A DNA stretch of 54,384 bases from Acidobacteriota bacterium (lineage in GTDB: Bacteria > Acidobacteriota > Blastocatellia > Pyrinomonadales > Pyrinomonadaceae). Shown piece after piece: positions 34,966 through 44,144 of the stretch (position 1 is the stretch's first letter; every line of letters begins with the position of its first letter). Made by a program: the position numbers and the translations under genes. The DNA lies in contig JAHBSH010000007.1 of NCBI GenBank assembly GCA_019639215.1, forward strand, positions 1 to 54,384, written 5' to 3'. The notes below the pieces were generated by a model. The model was not told where the DNA came from. It saw only the letters and a program-made list of their open reading frames with translations, and did no database searches.

Positions 34966-35505
34966 ATGAAAATAAAGACCCTTGCCGCACTCATTTTTGC
35001 TGCCTTTGCGATCGGTTGCGATCAGCCGCCGTCCGGTACTAACAACTCTTCCGGTAATGCTGCTAATGCTGACATAACATCTTCGTCATCAGCGAACAAT
35101 GCGAAGCCTACTACTACGCCTGCTGCCGCCAATTCCGTAGCGACCGCTCAGAACAAAGGCCCATATCCTGATGTTCCCAGAATAAACGTTGCTGAGGCAA
35201 AGAAGGATTTTGATGCCGGTACAGCCGTCTTTATCGACACTCATTCAAAAGTGATGTTCGATAATGAACATATAAAAGGAGCGATAAACATCCCTTTCAA
35301 TGAGATGGAATCGCACATGGATCTGGTGCCGAAAGGGAAGAAGATCATAACTTATTGCTCGTGTCCCGCAGAGAATACAAGCGCAGCTGTCGGTCATGAA
35401 TTGATCAAGAAAGGTTATACAAATGTTTTTGCTTTGGTCGGTGGGAACAATGCCTGGAAAACAGCAGGCTATCCAATTGAAAAAGCAGACAAAGGCGCTA
35501 AATGA
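34966..35505 (+). CDS. rhodanese-domain lipoprotein
   Basis: Encodes 179 residues with a lipobox (FAAFAIGC). A Ser/Asn/Ala-rich linker spans about residues 20-65. The rhodanese domain has INVAEAKKDFDAGTAVFIDT, HIKGAINIPFNEM, the active-site loop TYCSCPAENTSAAVGHELI and a final GGNNAWKTAGYP. The loop carries two cysteines (CSC) instead of a single Cys, so it might transfer sulfur or act as a redox pair. A terminator lies just after it. Confidence 0.88.
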   Translation: MKIKTLAALIFAAFAIGCDQPPSGTNNSSGNAANADITSSSSANNAKPTTTPAAANSVATAQNKGPYPDVPRINVAEAKKDFDAGTAVFIDTHSKVMFDNEHIKGAINIPFNEMESHMDLVPKGKKIITYCSCPAENTSAAVGHELIKKGYTNVFALVGGNNAWKTAGYPIEKADKGAK

Positions 35506-35526
35506 TCTGCTCTTACAATTAAAGAG

Positions 35527-35566
35527 AATGCCCGGTCTCCAATATAGATCCGGGCATTTCCTTTTT
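35527..35566. terminator. intrinsic terminator after the rhodanese gene
   Basis: AATGCCCGG (35527-35535) pairs perfectly with CCGGGCATT (35550-35558); the loop is 14 bases. TCCTTTTT follows on the plus strand. It separates the rhodanese gene from the convergent dehydrogenase gene and could serve both, though the T-tract on the minus side is weaker. Confidence 0.85.
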
Positions 35567-35584
35567 GTCAGGTATTTCTAAACC

Positions 35585-36922
35585 TTAGAGTCTGACGATC
35601 TTTCCATTGTTGCCGCTTCTTACTTCCTCTGAAAGAGCATTTCGTGTATCCACGATCAAACCTGAAAGCTCAACGACACGCTTGTAGTCAATGTCCGAGT
35701 GTTCGGTGCATATGATGACACAATCAGAATCGGCGATAAGCTCGTCCGTCAGGTCTTTGTTATACAACGGCTCACCTGCTCCTATTGTGTAGGCATGATC
35801 GAACGTTACTTCGGGAACAAATGGATCATGATAAACGACCTCTGCTCCGCGCGAACGCAACAGGTCTATGATAGAAAGAGCAGGCGATTCGCGCATATCG
35901 TCAATGTCCTTTTTATAAGCTACGCCAAGTATCAGCACTTTGGAGCCATTCACCGCTTTTTTCTTGTCATTCAGCGCAGTCGAAACCAGTTTCACCACAT
36001 AAGCAGGCATTCCAGAATTTATCTGTTCTGCCAATGATATGAATTGCGAATCAAACCCGTGCTGACGTGCTTTCCATGACAGATAATGCGGATCAAGAGG
36101 AATGCAGTGCCCGCCAATTCCCGGTCCGGGATAAAATGGCATGAAGCCAAACGGCTTTGTTGCCGCAGCACGAACGACCTCCCAGGTATCAATGCCGAGC
36201 GTGTTGCAAAGACGTGCCATTTCATTGGCCATGCCAATATTTATCGCACGAAAAGTATTTTCCCAGAGCTTGCATGCCTCGGCAACGCGGGCAGATGATA
36301 CGGGATGAACATGATCGACTATCTGGCTATATAGCAGAGCTGCTACGTCGGTCGAATCTTTTGAAACGCCGCCGACGACCTTTGGTATATTGTGTGTCTG
36401 AAACTGGGGATTGCCCGGATCGACGCGTTCGGGTGAAAATGCGAGAAGGAAATCCGTGTCGATTGCAAATCCCTTTTCTTCGAGCATCGGCTGCAACACT
36501 TCGTCCGTGGTACCTGGATATGTTGTCGATTCGAGTATGACCATTTGCCCCGAACGCATATATTGTTTTATCTCGTTTCCGGCCGAGATAATGTAAGACA
36601 TATCAGGGTCTTTAGTCTTTCTAAGAGGTGTCGGGACACAGATGATTATCACATCGCAATCGCCAAGCAGGCTAAAATCCGTTGTCGCGGAAAGCTTGCC
36701 GGTGGATATACACTTCTGAACATTTTCAGATGAAACATCAACGATGTATGACCGACCTGCATCCAGATCTTCGACCTTGGCCTTATCGACCTCAAACCCG
36801 ACACAATCGTAGCCCTTAAGGGCAAATTCAACGATCAGCGGCAAGCCGACGTATCCCAATCCAATTACGCCGATACGTGCGGATCTTTCGTTGATCTTAT
36901 TTTCAAGTAATTCCTTAGTCAT
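35585..36922 (-). CDS. nucleotide-sugar dehydrogenase (UDP-GlcNAc/ManNAc type)
   Basis: Encodes 445 residues. The NAD-binding motif is IGVIGLGYVGLPLIVEFA. The SPERVDPGNPQF stretch is the mark of UDP-N-acetyl-glucosamine/mannosamine dehydrogenases rather than UDP-glucose ones. The catalytic cysteine lies in GPGIGGHCIPLDPHYL, and the last domain begins VLILGVAYKKDIDDMRESP. The enzyme oxidises C6 of the sugar twice to give a uronic acid for surface polysaccharide. It stands alone; no glycan cluster is seen around it. Confidence 0.93.
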   Translation of the reverse strand: MTKELLENKINERSARIGVIGLGYVGLPLIVEFALKGYDCVGFEVDKAKVEDLDAGRSYIVDVSSENVQKCISTGKLSATTDFSLLGDCDVIIICVPTPLRKTKDPDMSYIISAGNEIKQYMRSGQMVILESTTYPGTTDEVLQPMLEEKGFAIDTDFLLAFSPERVDPGNPQFQTHNIPKVVGGVSKDSTDVAALLYSQIVDHVHPVSSARVAEACKLWENTFRAINIGMANEMARLCNTLGIDTWEVVRAAATKPFGFMPFYPGPGIGGHCIPLDPHYLSWKARQHGFDSQFISLAEQINSGMPAYVVKLVSTALNDKKKAVNGSKVLILGVAYKKDIDDMRESPALSIIDLLRSRGAEVVYHDPFVPEVTFDHAYTIGAGEPLYNKDLTDELIADSDCVIICTEHSDIDYKRVVELSGLIVDTRNALSEEVRSGNNGKIVRL

Positions 36923-37041
36923 CTATTTATATATATAAAATCCGATTCAACAGAAAGGAAGTCGCCTTCCAACCTGTTCGCTTTATTAAACTTATGTCAC
37001 CAAAAAGCGTTAGTCAAGACACTCTCTTTCTGTGTTAAACT

Positions 37042-37069
37042 GTTGGCATCAGCCCGTTCGGGTGACAAC
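37042..37069 (+). other. stem-loop upstream of the repeat-like protein gene
   Basis: GTTG (37042-37045) pairs with CAAC (37066-37069), TCA (37049-37051) with TGA (37063-37065), and CCC with GGG around a GTTC loop. It sits about 40 bases before the ATG at 37111 and has no T-tract. It may be part of the untranslated leader. The rest of the 188-base spacer looks like back-to-back promoters. Confidence 0.35.
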
Positions 37070-37110
37070 TTGATATTAAATGTCCAAAAGCCTGCTGGTT
37101 CCTTCAAAAT

Positions 37111-38316
37111 ATGACGTTAGCGATCGAATCCACAAATCCCGTTGTTAGGTCCCTGATAGAAGGAGCCGCTCCCGAACCTGCCAGAGTGGCTGCGTCCAGA
37201 GGCATATTGCCTTTGCCGCAAAATGATCTTTTTGAGGTGCTGGTCGCTTTTGCAGCTTCAACGAATGCAGAATTAGCTGAAAATGCCCGAGAAGCACTTG
37301 CCAGTCAGGATGAGGAAACTCTGCTTTCTGCCGCCCGGGCAAAAGATGTCCCGATCTCTTTTCTGAACTATTTTGCCGGAAGGCCAAAAGCTTCTGCCAA
37401 GATTCATGAAGCGATCATTCTGAACAATAGAACACCGGCCGCAACCATCGTTGCATTTGCAAGGAATACGGAAAATGGCAGTTTGCTGGAACTGATATCA
37501 ACCAATCAGCAGATGATGATCCAAAATCCGGCGATCATCGAAGCAATTATCGCAAACCCGCATCGGACAACTGTGGCTGAACGCCGTGCGGCAGAAACGA
37601 AACAGGAATTCTTTGAAAAGGAACGGGGTTCAGAGCAGATCGTCGGCGAGTTGCGCGCACAAGGAAAAGAGGCGGCGGCACAGTTCATAGAACAGCTTGA
37701 CACTTCTTCAACAGACCTTAGCGATGACGATGCATTGTTCATCGCCTCGATGATAGAGGTGCCGGACAGCGAAACCGACGATGCATGGCTTGGGCTTGAA
37801 TATCTCGAAGAACTTTACGAGGAAACCGATGAGCAGCGTCAGCACGTCATCAACAAGATAATCGGTGACCTAAAGGTTGACGATGACGAGCTAACGAACG
37901 AACGGATCTCTGTAATCAACAGGGTCATGAAGATGGGAATGAAGGACCGTGTTCGCCTGGCGATGAAAGGCGACCGCGAGGCACGCAACATTCTTATACG
38001 TGACCCGAACCGTGTTGTCGCACAAGCCGTTGTCAACAATCCGCGGATAACCGATCAAGAGGTTGAAAAGATAGCGGCAATGCGGTCTATACCCGAAGAC
38101 GTTCTTCGGATAGTCGCCAACAACCGTCAATGGGCCAGAAGCTATGCCATCATCCATAGTCTGGCACGCAACCCGCGAACACCTATCGGCAGCGTCATGA
38201 CCATTCTGAACCGTCTGCAGCTCCGTGACCTGAAAACGATGTCCGAAAACAAGAATGTCTCCGATGCCGTCCGTCGCCAGGCACTCAGACTCTTTCAGGC
38301 CAGAAAAGGAAAATAG
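37111..38316 (+). CDS. conserved repeat-like protein of unknown function
   Basis: Encodes 401 residues, soluble and mostly alpha-helical. It starts with TLAIESTNPVVRSLIEGAAP. The second half has short helical units: IRDPNRVVAQAVVNNPRITD, then EVEKIAAMRSIPEDVLRIVA and NNRQWARSYAIIHSLARNPR. These resemble HEAT- or ARM-like repeats found in a widespread bacterial protein family of unknown role. A Glu-rich segment near residues 215-245 suggests a linker. No catalytic motif is seen. It may be a protein scaffold; no neighbour gives a clue. Confidence 0.7.
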   Translation: MTLAIESTNPVVRSLIEGAAPEPARVAASRGILPLPQNDLFEVLVAFAASTNAELAENAREALASQDEETLLSAARAKDVPISFLNYFAGRPKASAKIHEAIILNNRTPAATIVAFARNTENGSLLELISTNQQMMIQNPAIIEAIIANPHRTTVAERRAAETKQEFFEKERGSEQIVGELRAQGKEAAAQFIEQLDTSSTDLSDDDALFIASMIEVPDSETDDAWLGLEYLEELYEETDEQRQHVINKIIGDLKVDDDELTNERISVINRVMKMGMKDRVRLAMKGDREARNILIRDPNRVVAQAVVNNPRITDQEVEKIAAMRSIPEDVLRIVANNRQWARSYAIIHSLARNPRTPIGSVMTILNRLQLRDLKTMSENKNVSDAVRRQALRLFQARKGK

Positions 38317-38420
38317 CTCCTCACAGATTTTAAAAATCTCTATTATTGACGACACAGTAGACTGAAAGCGGTTATCAAACCGCTTTCGGTCTGTTAAAAT
38401 ATAGCTTTATACACTCATCA

Positions 38421-39302
38421 ATGACCTCAATTGCCGTAAAATTGCGCACGACGCTAGAGATGATCAAATTTGAGCATACTCTCTTTGCGTTGCCGTTTGC
38501 GTTTCTTGGAGCAGTTCTGGCGGCGAACGGTCTGCCGACGTGGTGGCAGATATTATGGATCACCGTGGCGATGTTCGGCGCACGGTCGGCGGCGATGACC
38601 TTTAACCGTATCGTTGACAGAGACATCGACGCTCAGAATCCGCGCACGGCGAACCGCGAACTACCAAGCGGAAAACTCACCGTCGGTTTTGCATGGATGT
38701 TCCTGTTCGCCTCAATTGCTTTGTTCCTTATTGCCGCATGGTCGCTGAACTGGCTGACGTTTGCCCTGTCGCCGGTCGCTTTGGTCAGCGTACTCGGATA
38801 TTCATACGCAAAACGGTTCACGCCTTTCGCACATCTAATTTTGGGCTGGGCTTTGGCGATCTCGCCGACGGCGGCGTGGATAGCTGTTCGGGGGGCGATA
38901 GATTCTGAAGTTCCGCTGCTGATCTCGCTTTTCGTTCTGATGTGGACATCCGGCTTTGACATTCTTTATGCCTGCCAGGACATTGAATTTGACAGAAAGG
39001 CCGGGCTTCAATCAATACCCGCCCGCATGGGAATTTCACGCTCGCTCTGGATGGCACGCATCTTCCATTTTCAGGCATTCATCGTACTGCTTTTCCTTTA
39101 TATCGTAACGGATCTCGGTTGGCCTGCATTCATCGGGATCATGGCGGTCGCAGCATTGCTTGTGTACCAGCATACACTCGTCAAACCAAACGACCTGAGC
39201 CGTATGAACGCCGCGTTCTTTACGACCAATGCTTTTGTCAGTGTTATATTATTTGTCTCTTTTGGGGCTGCTGTTCTTATTCAGACACGCAATGGCGGCT
39301 GA
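38421..39302 (+). CDS. UbiA-family prenyltransferase, MqnP-like
   Basis: Encodes 293 residues with about eight helices. The two Asp-rich motifs that bind the Mg-prenyl diphosphate are [14 protein letters not shown] and [17 protein letters not shown]. The spacing suits the UbiA superfamily, and the C-terminal motif fits the MqnP-type members of the futalosine route to menaquinone, a quinone expected to feed the quinol-dependent NO reductase nearby. The exact substrate (4-hydroxybenzoate or a later futalosine intermediate) needs testing. It is followed six bases later by a Crp/Fnr gene. Confidence 0.85.
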   Translation: MTSIAVKLRTTLEMIKFEHTLFALPFAFLGAVLAANGLPTWWQILWITVAMFGARSAAMTFNRIVDRDIDAQNPRTANRELPSGKLTVGFAWMFLFASIALFLIAAWSLNWLTFALSPVALVSVLGYSYAKRFTPFAHLILGWALAISPTAAWIAVRGAIDSEVPLLISLFVLMWTSGFDILYACQDIEFDRKAGLQSIPARMGISRSLWMARIFHFQAFIVLLFLYIVTDLGWPAFIGIMAVAALLVYQHTLVKPNDLSRMNAAFFTTNAFVSVILFVSFGAAVLIQTRNGG

Positions 39303-39308
39303 TAATAG

Positions 39309-39956
39309 ATGAAACCGATTCTTCACTCATTGACGTCCGAGCTTCGCTCAAAACTTGAGAAACGCGGGCGAACTGTCGCATTCGCAACCGATGAGGAAGT
39401 ATTCGCCGAAGGCGACAAAGCCTCGGTATTGCCCATAGTTGTCAGCGGGTCGGTCAGAATGATGCGGTATCTTGAACCCGGAAAGGAACTGACCATAGGC
39501 ATTTTTCGGAATGGTGAAATGTTCGCTCTGCCTCCTGTCTTTGATGGCAAAAACTATCCCGCAACCGCCGTTGCAATGGAAAAAACAGTATTGCTGATGG
39601 TTCCAAGAGAGGATTTTCTTCAACTCTTACGCGAAAACAGCGATCTTTCCTTTGCCGTCATCGGATGGATGTGCAACATGCTTCGCGAAAAGACGGCGAT
39701 CATTCAAAACCTGGCAACATCCTCGCCCGAGCACCGCATCGGCACCATTCTTTTTAGATTGGCCGAAGAGAAGATCGACGCCGGACCGGTTCGTATAACG
39801 CTCCGCCGCGAAGACATTGCCAAAATGGCAGGCCTGACAACCGAAACTACTATCAGAGCCGTTAAAAAACTTGCCGACAAAGATTTTTTCTCTATCGTAC
39901 ACGGCAAGGTCGTCATCAATTCGCTAGAACCTTTGGACAGGTTTCTCAATGCCTGA
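39309..39956 (+). CDS. Crp/Fnr-family transcription regulator
   Basis: Encodes 215 residues. The cyclic-nucleotide-like sensor domain covers about residues 25-115 (ITIGIFRNGEMFALPPVFD is its core region). A long helix follows, then a winged helix-turn-helix (LRREDIAKMAGLTTETTIRA). There is no N-terminal cysteine cluster for an iron-sulfur centre; the one Cys lies in the dimer helix. DNR- and NnrR-type NO sensors share this shape and bind haem. It converges by 11 bases on the haemoglobin gene of the NO operon, the likely target. Confidence 0.9.
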   Translation: MKPILHSLTSELRSKLEKRGRTVAFATDEEVFAEGDKASVLPIVVSGSVRMMRYLEPGKELTIGIFRNGEMFALPPVFDGKNYPATAVAMEKTVLLMVPREDFLQLLRENSDLSFAVIGWMCNMLREKTAIIQNLATSSPEHRIGTILFRLAEEKIDAGPVRITLRREDIAKMAGLTTETTIRAVKKLADKDFFSIVHGKVVINSLEPLDRFLNA

Positions 39957-40347
39957 TCTCAAGGGCCGGAACGCCTCTGCAAAAATTCAGCATCCTATTC
40001 GCCATAAATACCGATCGTTCCCTGAGCGTTTCCGCACACGGCCCGGCAAAATTTTCGTTGATTACGGCGTGAAATATCTCCAGCCAACGGTCAAAATGTT
40101 CCCTTTTCAGCGGTTCCAGCATGTGCAGAGCCATGTGTACCTGTAGCGGATTACGCCCATGACGGCCATAATCGCCAGTACGGAAAAGCATCGATTCCCA
40201 AAAATCACCTATTACCGGAAGGTGTACATCCAGATCCAGATGTGCAACCTCCGTAAATAAATACCCGATCTTTTCATCAACCATCGCCCGCGAATAGAAT
40301 TCACGCATCAAAAGGTCGATATCATCTCTGTTCTCGACATCCCTCAT
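39946..40347 (-). CDS. group III truncated haemoglobin
   Basis: Encodes 133 residues, typical for the family. The proximal histidine is in the LKREHFDRWLEIF motif, and an early FYSRAM and later FWESMLFR fit the group III fold. These proteins bind NO and oxygen and are often made under nitrosative stress. It is the last gene of the NO operon, nine bases after the four-helix membrane protein. Its end overlaps the Crp/Fnr gene on the other strand by 11 bases. Confidence 0.9.
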   Translation of the reverse strand: MRDVENRDDIDLLMREFYSRAMVDEKIGYLFTEVAHLDLDVHLPVIGDFWESMLFRTGDYGRHGRNPLQVHMALHMLEPLKREHFDRWLEIFHAVINENFAGPCAETLRERSVFMANRMLNFCRGVPALEIRH

Positions 40348-40356
40348 AAAAACTAC

Positions 40357-40794
40357 CTACCGGGCATTCAAACTTCTTTTCGAGATCAAAATGCCCATGA
40401 CAAGAAGCGTCAGAATCTTTACCAGCTCGAACACGATATACAGGATATGAGTGTTCGATCCTGGAGGCGATTCGCCGCGTATCACCAGTTCGGCACGTAC
40501 GTCCAGCTCCGGCAAAAGCCAAAATGTCTGAAGCGCCAGCAGCAACGATACTCCGACAAAAAGATAGAACGGCAGGCCGCGATCACGTCGGGCGATGAGA
40601 AACGTCGCTGCCAGAATAACAGCAAACACTATCTCAACCATGTTCAGAGCCTGAAAGACCAGTCTGCCGATACCAAGTCCTAATCCGAGAGTGATGCCCG
40701 GCGCCCGAAACTTTAGCGGAGCTTCAAGAAACGAGATGCCGCCGAGCATTCCTACCCAAATAAAACTAATCGCAGTTTGTACTACCCTTACCAT
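40357..40794 (-). CDS. four-helix membrane protein in the NO operon
   Basis: Encodes 145 residues with four hydrophobic segments, among them AISFIWVGMLGGISFL, MVEIVFAVILAATFLI and FELVKILTLLVMGILI. An early SFLEAPLKFRAP stretch resembles small proteins of DUF4149 type, but I am not sure of the family. It lies between the NO reductase and haemoglobin genes, which suggests a helper of the reductase. The stop and start of its neighbours are 40 and nine bases away. Confidence 0.65.
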   Translation of the reverse strand: MVRVVQTAISFIWVGMLGGISFLEAPLKFRAPGITLGLGLGIGRLVFQALNMVEIVFAVILAATFLIARRDRGLPFYLFVGVSLLLALQTFWLLPELDVRAELVIRGESPPGSNTHILYIVFELVKILTLLVMGILISKRSLNAR

Positions 40795-40834
40795 TTTTTT
40801 ATCTTACCTTTTTTCAGGCTCGATATGTGTTATG

Positions 40835-43072
40835 TCATGGCAGCTTTTTACCCTCTTTTTCTTCGACACGACCCGTCAACATCAGCTTCACCGCGAACCA
40901 TACAAATATAATGGCTCCGGCGGCAAATATGGTGTCGCCAAATAGACGCATCCAGCGCAAGAACTCCATCAGGTCTGTCTGCATAAATTCAGGACTTCGC
41001 GCCGACCAATAACCGACCGAAACAGATTGATATGTCTGTAAGAGGCCGATAGGCAAAAGACTCAGAAGTATCTCCAGTAGCATCCCGATATTGATCGTCC
41101 AGAAAGCGATGGCAAGAACTTTTTCATTCCATTTTCTTTCAGGCTGCATTGCCCGCAAACAGAACAACATCAGAGCCAGGCCGAGAGTTCCGTAAACGCC
41201 ATATAACGCACCATGAGCGTGAACGGCTGTCGTATTCAACCCCTGCATGTAATACAGAGCTATCGGCGGATTTATCATAAACCCGAAAACACCTGCGCCG
41301 ACCAGATTCCAGAATGCGACTGCAACGAAGAAATAGACGATCCATTTATATTGCTGTAACCATGGCCTTGCTTGCGAATGACGTATATTCTCAAACGCCT
41401 CATAACCAACGAACACAAGCGGCACTATTTCAAGAGCGCTGAAAACGGCTCCGAACGCCAATGCTATCGTCGGCGTACCGGCAAAATAAAGATGATGCAA
41501 TGTACCGATGATGCCGCCGCTCAAATATATGGCACCGGACAATAATGCCGCATAAGCAGCATGAACCGGATCGATCACCTTTAGCTTGGCAAACAGAAAT
41601 GCGATGACGACCGTAGCAAAAACTTCAAAAAAGCCTTCGACCCAAAGATGGACGACCCACCAGCGCCAATATTCCACAACGGTCAGGTGCGAACGCATTC
41701 CCCAAAACAGGCCTGGAGAATAAAAGAAAGCTATGCCCGCCGTTGTTATCAGATACAGGATTATCAGCGATTTGCTGGAGCCTTCCTGTTTCAATGCAGG
41801 AATCGCAGAACGTGCTATCAGAAACAGCCATAATATAAGCCCGATGAACAATGCTATCTGCCAGAGCCGTCCGAGGTCGACATATTCGTAACCCTGATGT
41901 CCGATCCAGAACCAAAGATCGCCCGGCAGCAGATGCATCACGCTAGCCCATTGGCCGATCATCGAACCCAAAACAACCACAAGCAATGCGCCGAACAGCA
42001 CGTTGACCCCAAGCCGTTGAAATTTTGGTTCATAGCCGCATATGTAAGGGGCAATGTATAGTCCCGCCGCAAGCCACGCGGTCGCTATCCAGAAAATGCC
42101 GAGTTGCGTGTGCCAGGTGCGTGTTACGACATACGGCAAATAATCCGATAGAGGAAATCCGTAGAAACCACCGCCCTCTACACCGTAATGTGCGGTGATA
42201 ATGCCCATCACGATCTGCAGCAGGAAAAGCAGAGAAACGACAATAAAATATTTTACCGTTGCCTTTTGCGAAGGCGTTACTGCCTGCCCGATCAGCGGAT
42301 CAGTGTCAGGGGCATTTTGTGAACCGTGATAGCCAGGCCATCCGGCATAGAACCAAACCATCATACCTATGCCCGCGATCAGTAAAATAACACTAACGCC
42401 GGTCCAGATAATGGAGCTTTCCGTTGGGACATTACCGACAAGCGGTTCTGACGGAAAATTTGAGGTGTATGAGATCGTATTGTCAGGACGATTGGCCGCA
42501 GATGCCCAAGAGGTCCAGAATATGAATGCCGTAAGATGCCGGAGCTTTACCGGGTCTGATTGAGCATTACGCTGAATAGCATAATCCTCATTTCCATTTG
42601 TAAAAACATCGGAGTAATGGATGAGATTAGCTTCAAAAGCTCTTGCCCTCACCGGTTCGATGGTCAATCTTCCGCTTGCCGCATCATAATTGTTCTTACG
42701 AACCATGTCCTGAAGCCGTTGTCGGAGCTTTGCCTGTTCCTCACTAGGCAAAGCCTCATAGCTCTGAGCAAAATCATTATTCGCAAATTCATCTAATATG
42801 AATAGTGCTTCGCGATGGAGATAATCAGCCGTCCAATCGGGAGCCACATAGCTTCCGTGTCCCCATATTGAACCTACCTGCATTCCGCCCATGGCCTGCC
42901 AGACATTTTGGCCGTCCATTATGCTTTCTTTTGGGATGATAACTGTCCCGTCTGTGGATACTACTTCATTAGGGATCGGGGGGATCTGCCTAAATATCTC
43001 TGAGCCGATAAGCCCGAGAATGGCAAATGACACTAACAGTACTGCTGCAAATATTATCCAAAGTTTTCTCAT
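40835..43072 (-). CDS. norZ: quinol-dependent nitric oxide reductase
   Basis: Encodes 745 residues, the length of one-polypeptide qNOR. The N-terminal extension (IPPIPNEVVSTDG, GQNVWQAMGGMQVGSIWGHG) replaces the cytochrome c partner and has no haem c motif. About 14 helices follow in the haem-copper oxidase fold. The active-site segment is VVHLWVEGFFEVF, with the Glu typical of NO reductases. It reduces 2 NO to N2O with electrons from menaquinol in the cytoplasmic membrane. An SD (AGAGGAAAAAG) precedes the ATG. It is the core of a minus-strand NO operon. Confidence 0.95.
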   Translation of the reverse strand: MRKLWIIFAAVLLVSFAILGLIGSEIFRQIPPIPNEVVSTDGTVIIPKESIMDGQNVWQAMGGMQVGSIWGHGSYVAPDWTADYLHREALFILDEFANNDFAQSYEALPSEEQAKLRQRLQDMVRKNNYDAASGRLTIEPVRARAFEANLIHYSDVFTNGNEDYAIQRNAQSDPVKLRHLTAFIFWTSWASAANRPDNTISYTSNFPSEPLVGNVPTESSIIWTGVSVILLIAGIGMMVWFYAGWPGYHGSQNAPDTDPLIGQAVTPSQKATVKYFIVVSLLFLLQIVMGIITAHYGVEGGGFYGFPLSDYLPYVVTRTWHTQLGIFWIATAWLAAGLYIAPYICGYEPKFQRLGVNVLFGALLVVVLGSMIGQWASVMHLLPGDLWFWIGHQGYEYVDLGRLWQIALFIGLILWLFLIARSAIPALKQEGSSKSLIILYLITTAGIAFFYSPGLFWGMRSHLTVVEYWRWWVVHLWVEGFFEVFATVVIAFLFAKLKVIDPVHAAYAALLSGAIYLSGGIIGTLHHLYFAGTPTIALAFGAVFSALEIVPLVFVGYEAFENIRHSQARPWLQQYKWIVYFFVAVAFWNLVGAGVFGFMINPPIALYYMQGLNTTAVHAHGALYGVYGTLGLALMLFCLRAMQPERKWNEKVLAIAFWTINIGMLLEILLSLLPIGLLQTYQSVSVGYWSARSPEFMQTDLMEFLRWMRLFGDTIFAAGAIIFVWFAVKLMLTGRVEEKEGKKLP

Positions 43073-43146
43073 CTTTTTCCTCTTATAGGTTGGTTTTTTA
43101 TGACACGGGTACTTCTAAAACATGCCAAATATTAGATAACACTGCT

Positions 43147-43485
43147 TTAATTATTAGATTTCTTGAATTTTGTCAACATAAGATGCAGTTCCGGCTCTGA
43201 TCTGACCTCGTGCACTACGCCTGCGTCCAGGGTCAAAAGAACACCAGGATCGAGTGCAATAGCTTCTTCAAGCGTATCGCCGGCCAAAAATGTACCCTTG
43301 CCTCCAAGGCAAAGGATCATTATCGGTTCGGGTGATGAATGGCGCGAAAGCATCTCGCCCTCTCTGAGCACGATCGAAATAACCTTGCTGAGGCCGTCTT
43401 CTAAAACAACACTCACGGTCTTCGGTTTGTCGGTTAAAGGAACGCTTCCAGGTTCTTTGAACTCAAATGTTTTTATCAGGGACAT
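43147..43485 (-). CDS. small cupin-domain protein
   Basis: Encodes 112 residues. A single cupin barrel is visible: VSVVLEDGLSKVISIVLREG, then EGEMLSRHSSPEPIMI with a metal-type His, and a second motif VLLTLDAGVVHEV. The pattern lacks several usual His/Glu ligands but keeps two histidines. The role in the NO operon is not known; cupins beside DUF2249 proteins recur in denitrification clusters. It is 26 bases from the DUF1858/DUF2249 gene. Confidence 0.8.
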   Translation of the reverse strand: MSLIKTFEFKEPGSVPLTDKPKTVSVVLEDGLSKVISIVLREGEMLSRHSSPEPIMILCLGGKGTFLAGDTLEEAIALDPGVLLTLDAGVVHEVRSEPELHLMLTKFKKSNN

Positions 43486-43511
43486 ATGTATTCTCGTTTG
43501 TTTCTAAATAT

Positions 43512-44105
43512 TTACCAGTGGCCGACCGCAGCCGCGTGAACAACTGTCGGCCGATAAAAATAGATGTACCAATCGCCGGGAAACCGCTCTTCCGCCCAGC
43601 TTGCCAAACCTTTTCGGCGAGCGAACATATCCCTAAGCGGGATCGGGTCAAAAGGATGCCTTATCAATAGAACTTCCATGTTCTCTTTCAACTTGACCAG
43701 TCCGCGTGCTATGTCAGGCATAGGGTCACGCCGAAGATCTGCGTGCGGCGTCACATCGACAAAGATCACTCTCGGATCGTCGTCTTCCAATCCAATAAGC
43801 TCTCGCGGTTTCAGGACCGGATTGGTTTCGCGATATTCCATGTCCTCTTTTGGAAGACAGCACAGTTCTTCATTCAGCTCGTCAGGATCGCATCCAGCGG
43901 CAAGATTGAGTACGAACAAGGCCTCCGCCAAAGGAACACGGCCTATTCGCGCAGCCTGTGCTACGGTCACACGACCACTCATTGCTCGTCTGAGCTTCGG
44001 ATATCTAAGCCGCTCAAAAGCAGGTGCCAGCCAGAAGAAAGCATCCAGCATGTGTTCGCCTAGTTCGAGAACTTCTTTGACCTTCATTTTTTCCGTTATT
44101 TTCAT
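43512..44105 (-). CDS. DUF1858/DUF2249 protein, first gene of the NO operon
   Basis: Encodes 197 residues from ATG 44105, chosen because AGGAGG stands six bases before it; the longer frame to 44189 includes the regulatory region. The N-terminal DUF1858 part runs to about residue 75 (KITEKMKVKEVLELG to EALFVLNLAAG). The DUF2249 part is near residues 115-195 (VIFVDVTPHADLRRDPM, PIPLRDMFARRKG and GDWYIYFYRP). These domains are common beside nitrite, NO and NosZ genes and probably handle metal or redox stress. The exact job is unknown. Confidence 0.85.
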   Translation of the reverse strand: MKITEKMKVKEVLELGEHMLDAFFWLAPAFERLRYPKLRRAMSGRVTVAQAARIGRVPLAEALFVLNLAAGCDPDELNEELCCLPKEDMEYRETNPVLKPRELIGLEDDDPRVIFVDVTPHADLRRDPMPDIARGLVKLKENMEVLLIRHPFDPIPLRDMFARRKGLASWAEERFPGDWYIYFYRPTVVHAAAVGHW

Positions 44106-44144
44106 CTCAAACCTCCTGTGTCGATGAAAGACATCTGCTCTGTA

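Noticed and set aside
39946-39956. Overlap of the Crp/Fnr and haemoglobin genes as a sign of mis-called ends
   Set aside because: Both reading frames end naturally with family-like C-termini; an 11-base convergent overlap is ordinary.
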